Positions 9,807-16,463 of a stretch of DNA of 64,000 bases are shown here, piece by piece. The first letter of the stretch is position 1, and every line of letters starts with the position of its first letter. The notes beneath the pieces are model-generated. The model worked only from the letters and a program-made list of their open reading frames with translations. It had not been told where the DNA came from and did not search any database. A program made the position numbers and the translations under genes. The stretch lies in contig NZ_AFWV01000012.1 of the NCBI RefSeq assembly GCF_000223985.1, positions 62,001-126,000 of the forward strand, given 5' to 3'. Origin of the DNA: Thiocapsa marina 5811 (lineage in GTDB: Bacteria; Pseudomonadota; Gammaproteobacteria; Chromatiales; Chromatiaceae).

Positions 9807-10003
9807 TCAATCGTTTTGATCCGGACGTTCGCGTTCGGCGTTAATCGTTTCGCAGCTCAGGTCCGTCCTCGCGGCTGATCGTGTCCGACCCGGATACGCT
9901 CCAACTGCGTCCATGCATCCAGGATACAGGCGACCGACCAGGCTTGCGCCGGACAGGCGCGCGGGTGGTGCGGCGGGTCGCCGTCGAAGATCTCGCTCAC
10001 GGT
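9807..10003 (-). pseudogene. Relic of a duplicated debranching-enzyme/glucosidase gene junction
   Basis: Read on the minus strand, about 45 codons encode CPAQAWSVACILDAWTQLER and flanking residues. This is nearly identical to the C-terminus of the debranching enzyme at 19383. After its TGA comes a short piece reading INAERERPDQND, which matches the N-terminus of the glucosidase at 19181 (INAERERLEA). So this is a fossil of the same two-gene junction with both gene bodies missing. The roughly 193-bp repeat element present between the intact genes is absent here. Confidence 0.75.
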
Positions 10004-10012
10004 ACCTAGTGC

Positions 10013-10197
10013 GTAGGGTGCGGTGAGGAACGAACCGCACCTCGACTGGACCGTCCATCGGTGCGGTTCGTTCCTCACCACACCCTACGACATGTCGTCT
10101 TCATCGAGGCACCCGACCGCGCCCTCGATGAGCGACGGCCTCGCCGTGCCCTGGCCGGACCGTACATCGGTGCGGTTCGTTCCTCACCACACCCTAC
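10013..10197. repeat. 28-bp inverted repeat with a third direct copy
   Basis: The arm at 10013-10040 (starts GTAGGGTGCGG) pairs with 10061-10088 (27 of 28 bases). An exact further copy of the right arm lies at 10170-10197. Core: GTGCGGTTCGTTCCTCACCA. The two-arm unit could form a cruciform or hairpin. Proteins translated from it (NEPH..., GSFLTTPY) are artefacts of the repeat. Confidence 0.8.
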
Positions 10198-10354
10198 GTC
10201 GCTTTTTCCTTCAGGTGTCGTCGTCATTTCCGAATCAATGACTTCTCGCTGATGGATTGAACGCGAAAAAACAATAAAGGTTCGGCCGGGAGTGCCCATA
10301 CGCTCTTGCGTAGGCGTTCGGCGGTTTGCCGATGCTCGACAGAGGAGTGAAACC

Positions 10355-11359
10355 TTGGAAGCATTGCTGGAATTCCTTACCCGGTTCTTGACGCAGTTTC
10401 AATCGCCGACCCTGGCGTTCCTGATCGGCGGCATATTGATCGCCGCGCTCGGCACCAAGCTCGAAATCCCCGATGCCATCTACAAGTTCGTTGTTTTCAT
10501 GCTGCTGATGCGTGTCGGGCTCGACGGCGGCATGTCGATCCGCGAGGCAAACCTCGCCGATATGCTGCTGCCGGCCTTCTTTGCGATCCTGATCGGCATC
10601 GTCATCGTCCTCATCGGTCGCTTCACGCTGGCCCTCTTGCCGAGCGTCCGGACGGAAGACGGTATCGCAACAGCGGGCCTGTTCGGTGCCGTGAGTGGAT
10701 CGACCCTGGCTGCGGCCATCGTCGTGATGGAGAGCGAGGGCATTGCCTACGAGCATTGGGCGCCTGCGCTCTATCCCTTTATGGATATCCCCGCGTTGGT
10801 GATGGCAATCGTTCTTGCGAACCTCTATTTGAGACGAAGAGACGGCTCATCGGAAAAGGTGAGGATCTGGCCGATCGTTAAAGAAAGCCTGCAGGGATCG
10901 GCGCTTTCCGCACTCTTGCTCGGTATCGCGATCGGCTTATTTACCCGACCCGAGAATGTCTTTGAAGGCTTCTACGATCCCTTGTTCAAAGGTCTGCTCT
11001 CGGTGCTGATGTTGGTGATGGGTATGGAAGCCTATACCCGGCTCAATGAGTTGCGCCGCGTCGCACATTGGTACGCGGTCTATGCCGCGGTCGCGCCGTT
11101 GGTGCACGGCCTGATTGCGTTCGGGCTTGGCTATATCGCCCATGTCCTGACGGGCTTCAGTCCCGGCGGCGTGGTGCTGCTGGCCGTCATCGCCGGCTCC
11201 AGCTCGGACATCTCCGGGCCGCCGACCTTACGCGCCGGCATCCCGACCGCGAACCCGTCCGCCTATGTCGGTGCCTCGACGAGTGTCGGCACGCCGGTTG
11301 CCATCGCCATCGGCATACCGCTCTACATCGGTCTAGCCCAGGCGGTATTCGGAATCTAA
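10355..11359 (+). CDS. sbtA: Sodium-dependent bicarbonate transporter, SbtA family
   Basis: A membrane protein of about 334 residues with roughly ten hydrophobic helices. It matches the SbtA permease family: an N-terminal half with PTLAFLIGGILIAALGTKLE and FGAVSGSTLAAAIVVME, and a C-terminal half with AVIAGSSSDISGPPTLRAGI and GASTSVGTPVAIAIGIPLYI. It would import HCO3- with Na+ for autotrophic CO2 fixation. TTG 10355 is chosen because GAGGAG lies at the right distance; an in-frame GTG at 10292 lacks a ribosome site. The sbtB regulator lies 120 bp downstream, as in characterised pairs. Confidence 0.88.
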   Translation: MEALLEFLTRFLTQFQSPTLAFLIGGILIAALGTKLEIPDAIYKFVVFMLLMRVGLDGGMSIREANLADMLLPAFFAILIGIVIVLIGRFTLALLPSVRTEDGIATAGLFGAVSGSTLAAAIVVMESEGIAYEHWAPALYPFMDIPALVMAIVLANLYLRRRDGSSEKVRIWPIVKESLQGSALSALLLGIAIGLFTRPENVFEGFYDPLFKGLLSVLMLVMGMEAYTRLNELRRVAHWYAVYAAVAPLVHGLIAFGLGYIAHVLTGFSPGGVVLLAVIAGSSSDISGPPTLRAGIPTANPSAYVGASTSVGTPVAIAIGIPLYIGLAQAVFGI

Positions 11360-11479
11360 ACGTCCCGGCGCAGGCCCGCCGGCGGTGGGCCGCCAAGCGC
11401 AAAAGCGTTCGTGCCGCCGGGATGTCGCACGAATTGTCGGCCCTGAACCCACGCCAAAAACGACTGGAGGTCATCCGTC

Positions 11480-11794
11480 ATGGCACAGCAAGCGACCAAG
11501 CTCGTGGTCATCACCGAAAAGGTGCTCCTGAGAGACATCGTCAAGATCGTCGAGACGAGCGCCGCGACCGGCTATACGGTCATGGCTGCCGGCGGCAAGG
11601 GCAGCCGCAACACGCGCTCCTCGGGTCAACCGGCCGTCTCCGACACCTTCTCCAACGTCAAGCTCGAGATCATCACCGCGAGCGAAGAGGTTGCGCGCGA
11701 GATCGCCGCCAAGATCGCCGAGAAATACTTCGACAACTTCTCCGGCATCGCCTATCTCGACGAGATCGAGGTTCTCTACGCGCACCAACTCTAA
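11480..11794 (+). CDS. sbtB: PII-like regulator SbtB
   Basis: A 104-residue protein of the PII superfamily, SbtB type. It has the PII-like fold pattern: KLVVITEKVLLRDIVKIVE, a T-loop region GSRNTRSSGQPAVSD, and a C-terminal strand EIEVLYAHQL. SbtB proteins bind adenine nucleotides including cAMP and regulate the adjacent SbtA carrier. A ribosome site (CTGGAGG) precedes ATG 11480. It follows sbtA in the same direction, supporting a two-gene bicarbonate uptake operon. Confidence 0.88.
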   Translation: MAQQATKLVVITEKVLLRDIVKIVETSAATGYTVMAAGGKGSRNTRSSGQPAVSDTFSNVKLEIITASEEVAREIAAKIAEKYFDNFSGIAYLDEIEVLYAHQL

Positions 11795-11965
11795 TCGTCA
11801 CGTCACCGGCCGGCAGCGGCCGTCGATCGAGGCAAGGATGCCCCACGTCACCGTTGAGGCGAGCTCGACGGTCGGGTCTTCACGCTCTGTCCGGATTCGA
11901 GGAGCGAGCGCATCGGCCACTCCCATGACGGGCATGTGTCGGCGACTCGCGTCCTTTGCAGGCTG

Positions 11966-12700
11966 CTAGTGGAGGGCGTTGGCTGGCCACCTTTCCATGT
12001 GCCTGCGCATCACGTCTTTGACCGCATCCGGTACGTTTTGGAAGGCCGCTTGGCGCATGCCGTCGGCTAGGAAACCCGGCATGTCGTACGGCAGCCGCCG
12101 GCTCATTTTCTCGAACGTTCGCTCCATAAGCTCGGGGTCGAGCGAGCGGGTTGCGGCAATGCCGGCGTTGAGATTGATGACGCGCCAAGGACGCCATGCG
12201 TCACCACGGTCCTCGTCCAGTTGTAACCTCGTCGATGCTGCCTCGATCACCTCTTCCATGAGGCCGCACAACGATCGTAGGTCATCGGCCGCGCTCGTGG
12301 CGTTTACGATCATGCCGAAGCCGTCGGCGGTGCCCTCGAGGTTGTCGATGGTCGCGCCGCGGCGAGCAACCCAACCCCCCATCGAGGCAAACATGCGCGC
12401 AACCGTGTCTCTTCTGTCCATGATCTCGACCTTCCGTACCAGAAAGGCGAGACGGTCAAGCAGATTCAGCCCGTAGTCGCAGAACTCCTGCAGTTGTTCC
12501 TGATCCAGGTGCGCCGCTCCGCTTTCCAAGGCACCGGCGACCGGGAAGAAGTCCGCCAAGGCCCGCGCTAAATTGATCGGGCCGGACGGATCCTCCATGA
12601 TGACCTGTGCCTCCTCGCTCCTGGCAAGCACCGCCTGCGTGACGTCCAACGCGAGGTCGGAGATGACATCGTTCTCGATCACAAGGGGTTTCGTCGACAA
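11966..12700 (-). CDS. Conserved hypothetical protein, helical
   Basis: A 244-residue, mostly helical, acidic protein with no signal peptide or membrane segment. The sequence is coherent (LARALADFFPVAGALESGAA, YGLNLLDRLAFLVRKVEIMD), but I do not recognise a domain. The start is TTG 12700, with AGCAGGTGA upstream at a slightly long spacing. It is convergent with sbtB and divergent from the SulP gene, with a repeat copy upstream. Confidence 0.6.
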   Translation of the reverse strand: MSTKPLVIENDVISDLALDVTQAVLARSEEAQVIMEDPSGPINLARALADFFPVAGALESGAAHLDQEQLQEFCDYGLNLLDRLAFLVRKVEIMDRRDTVARMFASMGGWVARRGATIDNLEGTADGFGMIVNATSAADDLRSLCGLMEEVIEAASTRLQLDEDRGDAWRPWRVINLNAGIAATRSLDPELMERTFEKMSRRLPYDMPGFLADGMRQAAFQNVPDAVKDVMRRHMERWPANALH

Positions 12701-12812
12701 GAGGGATCACCTGCTGGCTTGAGTGGACCGGAATGCAGTGTCTACAGCCCGTTGGAGCGAGACATTTTTACTGGCTTTACGCAGTTCGGGATGACTGGGC
12801 GCTCCTTCAACC

Positions 12813-12896
12813 TAAACTGCGCCCAGAGCGAACTGCTGACTTTCGGGTCGGTTCGACGTTCGGCGCATCCACAGCCCTTTGCAGTGACGCGGTTGA
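12813..12896. repeat. Left-half copy of the TAAACCGCG dispersed repeat
   Basis: It runs from TAAACTGCGCCCAGAGCGA to GTGACGCGGTTGA. It is related to the left halves of the composite copies at 15584, 19193 and 52661. The sequence just after it (about 12898-12955, GCTTCGTGCTTCATGCAGG) recurs at 15778-15833, so the flank is duplicated too. Confidence 0.65.
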
Positions 12897-13166
12897 GATC
12901 CGGCCGTTGAACGCTTCGTGCTTCATGCAGGGTCTCGGCGGACTTCACGATCGCGCTCGAGTCCGCCTCTTGCCCGGGCAGATGGTCCGAAGCGAGCAGC
13001 TAAGTCTGCTCCGTCCCCGAGGCACCTATCGACAATCAGCTATCCCAAGGACGCGTATCATCGATTGGTCCAACGGCCGACACGCCGTTAACCTAACATT
13101 TCGCTGACCCTTCGCACACACCGAGCGAGCGTGTGTTCGTTCTTCATATCAGACGGACGAGTCGTC

Positions 13167-15269
13167 ATGATGGAACGCCTGCATCCTGTCCTGCCCTTCC
13201 TGCGCTGGTTCCCGATGACTCGGGAGGGCCTGCGCGACGACCTGATTGCCGGAATCACGGTGGCGTTGGTGTTGCTGCCGCAGTCGATGGCCTATGCCCA
13301 GTTGGCGGGTTTGCCTGTCGTGTATGGGCTCTACGCCTCCTTTGTGCCCGTCATCATCGCCTCGATGTGGGGCTCGTCGAGTCAACTGCATACCGGCCCG
13401 GTCGCGATGCTCTCGCTGATGTCGGCGGCGGCGATTATTCCCTTCGCGACGCCGGGAAGCGCGAGCTTCGTCGAGCTCTCGATCATGCTGGCCTTCATGG
13501 TCGGAGTGCTGCGTCTCGCACTGGGTCTGTTTAAGCTCGGGTCCATCGTCAATCTGCTCTCGAGCCCCGTTGTCGTGGGCTTCACGAATGCCGCGGCACT
13601 CATCATCGGACTCTCGCAGCTCAGCAAGATCATCGGCGTGCCTTTTCCTCGGTCGGACCTCTATCTCGCGGATCTCTGGCGCGTTGTGCAGCAGATCGGC
13701 GAGACACACTGGCCGACACTCGTGTTCGCGCTGGCGGCCTTTCTGCTGATCAATGCGCTCAAACGGGTCTCTCCCCGCCTCCCCGGTGTCTTGATCGCCG
13801 TGCTCGCAACGACGGCCGTCTCTGCGATGATCGGCTTCGAGCACAAGGCCACCGTCGGGATCGAGCAGATCCAAGACGTGCGGGCAGTGGAGACGATCGA
13901 GGCTTACAGCCAGACCGAGATGCGCATCACGGCCCTCACTGCCTTGATCGCGGAGCGCAGCCGCGAGGCCGCCCGACTCGAGCAGGAGGGCGGGATGGAC
14001 GCCATCAAGCGCGCCGCGGAGCTCTCGGCGTCGGTGCGTCTCTTCCACTACGAGCTGGATCAGTCGCGGTCACACAACAATGCGCGCCGCATCGCTCTGC
14101 ATGCGATCCGTTTGGAAGGCTCGCCGATCCCGGATGGGCCGATGCTCCTCTTCGCCAAAGGCCAGGTCCCCGAGGGACTCGCGCGTGACGGTCGGGTCTG
14201 GCATTTCGTCGAGACCCACGACGGAACAGTGACGCTGTCCTCGGGCGGGGCCGTGGTCGGTGCCATTCCCGAGGGGCTACCGCAATTCGCCGTGCCGGAG
14301 GTGCACTGGGACCTGATCCTCGCGCTGCTTCCGGCGGCGATCGTGATGGCCCTGATCGGTTTCATGGAGGCAACCTCCATCTCCAAGGCCATCGCCACCA
14401 CGACAGGCGAGCGGATCAACGCCAGCAAAGAGCTCGTCGGGCAGGGTCTGGCGAACATCGTCGGGAGCTTCTTCAGCTCCTACACGGTTAGCGGATCCTT
14501 CTCGCGATCGGCCGTCGCGGCCAAGACAGGGGCCAAGACCGGCCTCTTCGCCGTGATCAGCGCCCTGGCGGTGATGGTCGTTCTGCTCTTCTTCACCTCC
14601 TACCTCTACAGCCTGCCGCAGTCCGTGCTGGCGGTCATCGTGATGATGGCTGTCTTCGGCCTGATCCGAGTCGCGCCCCTGGTCCACGCCTGGAAGGTCG
14701 ACCGCGGCGGCGCGATCGTCGGCATCGTGACCTTCGCGGCAACCCTCGTCATGGCCCCGGCGATCGCCAACGGCATCCTCCTCGGCATCGTCCTGACGGT
14801 GCTGCTCTACCTCATCAAGAGCATGCGTCCGCGTGCGGAGATCGTCGCACGCAAACCCGACGGAACCCTCGGCGGCATCAAGGCGCACAATCTCGTTCCG
14901 GTCAGCGAGACGGTGGTGCCGGTCCGCTTCGACGGCTCGTTGACCTTCTCGACCGTTGCGTACTTCGAGGATATCGTGCTGGAGGCCATCGCCGATTTTC
15001 CGAAGACCAAGGTGATCCTGATCATCGGCAGCGGAATCAACGAGATCGATGCATCCGGCGAGGAAAAGGTCAACGAAGTCGCAAAGCAGCTGCGGGACGC
15101 CGGTATCGGGCTCTACTTCAGCGGGCTGAAGCATCAGGTGATGTCGGTCTTCGAGAAAACCGGAATCGTCGAGGGGGTCGGACGGGATCACTTCTTCCCG
15201 AACAAGGAGCACGCGCTGAAGGTCTTGCTCGAGAGATATGAGAACCCCTCGGAACCGCAAAGCACGTGA
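13167..15269 (+). CDS. SulP/SLC26-family anion permease with STAS domain
   Basis: A permease of about 700 residues. The N-terminal SulP core starts with the family signature LLPQSMAYAQLAGLPVVYGL, and helices continue to about residue 225. A soluble insert (about 225-375) rich in Glu/Arg/Ala interrupts the membrane core. Helices then resume (WDLILALLPAAIVMALIGFM, GLANIVGSFFSSYTVSGSFS) to about 555. A C-terminal STAS domain (about 585-690) contains IIGSGINEIDASGEEKVNE. SulP members carry sulfate, bicarbonate or other anions. Proximity to sbtAB suggests bicarbonate but does not prove it. ATG 13167 or 13170 is the likely start. Confidence 0.88.
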   Translation: MMERLHPVLPFLRWFPMTREGLRDDLIAGITVALVLLPQSMAYAQLAGLPVVYGLYASFVPVIIASMWGSSSQLHTGPVAMLSLMSAAAIIPFATPGSASFVELSIMLAFMVGVLRLALGLFKLGSIVNLLSSPVVVGFTNAAALIIGLSQLSKIIGVPFPRSDLYLADLWRVVQQIGETHWPTLVFALAAFLLINALKRVSPRLPGVLIAVLATTAVSAMIGFEHKATVGIEQIQDVRAVETIEAYSQTEMRITALTALIAERSREAARLEQEGGMDAIKRAAELSASVRLFHYELDQSRSHNNARRIALHAIRLEGSPIPDGPMLLFAKGQVPEGLARDGRVWHFVETHDGTVTLSSGGAVVGAIPEGLPQFAVPEVHWDLILALLPAAIVMALIGFMEATSISKAIATTTGERINASKELVGQGLANIVGSFFSSYTVSGSFSRSAVAAKTGAKTGLFAVISALAVMVVLLFFTSYLYSLPQSVLAVIVMMAVFGLIRVAPLVHAWKVDRGGAIVGIVTFAATLVMAPAIANGILLGIVLTVLLYLIKSMRPRAEIVARKPDGTLGGIKAHNLVPVSETVVPVRFDGSLTFSTVAYFEDIVLEAIADFPKTKVILIIGSGINEIDASGEEKVNEVAKQLRDAGIGLYFSGLKHQVMSVFEKTGIVEGVGRDHFFPNKEHALKVLLERYENPSEPQST

Positions 15270-15406
15270 CGGCACACATGGGGCCGCGGGCATTTCTTGA
15301 GCACCTGACGGAAATTTTTCGGCGAGAGGCGTTCGACGACGCCCTCTAGGATGGTCTCGGACGCCAGTTCCGTGCGCTGAGCTGCCGCGTTGAAAAAGCG
15401 CGGGGT

Positions 15407-15580
15407 CTCGGCGGCGCTGAACAGAGTGTCAACATCACCGCGGAAGGCGAACGGGTCATCATCACGCCGATCCGCGACGAACGACCGACCCTTGAACAAC
15501 GCCTGGCCTGCTTCGATCCCGAGCGCCACGGCGGCGAAGCCATGTCCGCCGAGACGGCCCTCGGTGCCGAACAGTGTTGA
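15407..15580 (+). pseudogene. MazE antitoxin remnant lacking its N-terminus
   Basis: About 57 codons in frame encode the C-terminal part of a MazE/AbrB-type antitoxin: LGGAEQSVNITAEGERVIIT followed by TLEQRLACFDPERHGGEA and a TGA. No MazE DNA-binding N-terminus is found upstream; that DNA reads as unrelated sequence. A dispersed repeat element starts four bases after the stop, where mazF would normally begin. Confidence 0.7.
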
Positions 15581-15583
15581 ACC

Positions 15584-15776
15584 TAAACCGCGTCCAGAGC
15601 GAGATGCTCACTTTCGAGTGAGCTCGACGTTTGGTGCATCAACGGCCCTTAACGTGGACGCGGTTTAAAATGATTTATTTTTTAATCTCTTAAACCGCGC
15701 CGTCTCCAGCGGTCGTCAAAAACTGCCGGGGCCGATTCCATCCAAAAACATCGCATACCGCACTGGGCGCGGTTTA
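15584..15776. repeat. Composite TAAACCGCG repeat element (full copy)
   Basis: The left half 15584-15667 is bounded by TAAACCGCGTCC and GGACGCGGTTTA. It is followed by an AT-rich linker of about 23 bp and then the right half 15691-15776, bounded by TAAACCGCGCC and GGGCGCGGTTTA. It lies between the mazE remnant and mazF. It has the same architecture as 19193-19385 and 52661-52855. No coding potential; MITE-like. Confidence 0.8.
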
Positions 15777-16009
15777 GATCCGGCAGTTGACCGCTTCGTG
15801 CTTCATGCAAGGTCTTGACGACCATGACAATCGCATGCGTCTGACGGCTCGCCGGCCGGGTGAAGGCCGCTACGACCCCTGGAGCACGCCCCGCGCGGCG
15901 CCCGACTGTGTTGCAACGCGTTGTCGTAGAAACACTACGACGCCTCGTCGCGCCTTGTCGGACACCGCGCGGGACGCACTCCAGGGGCCGTTCAACTGCC
16001 GGATCTAGG

Positions 16010-16375
16010 TTGAAAGCCGCCAAAGCCCGGGCGCCGAACCGCCAGGACGCCATCTGGATCGACTGCAACCCCCGGCGTGGACAGGAGCTGCGGGATGTTC
16101 ACCCCTTGCTGGTGCTCTCGCCCAAGGTCTTCAACGAACGGACCTCGCTGGTCATCGGCCTGCCCATGACCACCGCCGCCTATAACGCCGACAACCCTTT
16201 TGCCGTAGCGGTCGGGGGGCGCAAGGCCGGCCAAACCAGTTACGTTCTCTGCCACCAGCCCAAATCCTTCGACTGGCGTCTGCGCAGCGGCGCACCGCAT
16301 CCGATGAAACGCATCCCGGATGCCCGCTTTGCCGAGGTGCTGGCCGTTCTCAACCAGATCGTGCAACTGGCTTGA
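16010..16375 (+). CDS. MazF-family endoribonuclease toxin, separated from its antitoxin
   Basis: A 121-residue PemK/MazF toxin: RQDAIWIDCNPRRGQELRDV (beta1-loop), HPLLVLSPKVFNERTSLVIG, and YVLCHQPKSFDWRLR with the typical central strand. MazF proteins cut single-stranded RNA at short motifs. The start is read as TTG 16010 (LKAAKARAPNRQD), matching the usual N-terminus. The original start and ribosome site may have been altered when about 430 bp, including the composite repeat, came between mazE and mazF. Expression is doubtful and its antitoxin is truncated. Confidence 0.72.
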   Translation: MKAAKARAPNRQDAIWIDCNPRRGQELRDVHPLLVLSPKVFNERTSLVIGLPMTTAAYNADNPFAVAVGGRKAGQTSYVLCHQPKSFDWRLRSGAPHPMKRIPDARFAEVLAVLNQIVQLA

Positions 16376-16463
16376 ATACGCACACGCGATCCGCGAGACC
16401 CATGTGCTTCTTGTCGTCGGCGTAACCCAAGGAGATCGAATTCTCCGCGAATCGTCTTGGCCG

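Noticed and set aside
10023-10252. Small frames encoding NEPHLDWTVHRCGS-like peptides
   Set aside because: They arise from the 28-bp palindromic repeat.
15262-15400. Minus-strand stretch reading ELASETILEGVVERLSPKNF, possibly a fragment of a DUF445-like gene
   Set aside because: Too short and partly overlapping the SulP end; no second supporting segment.
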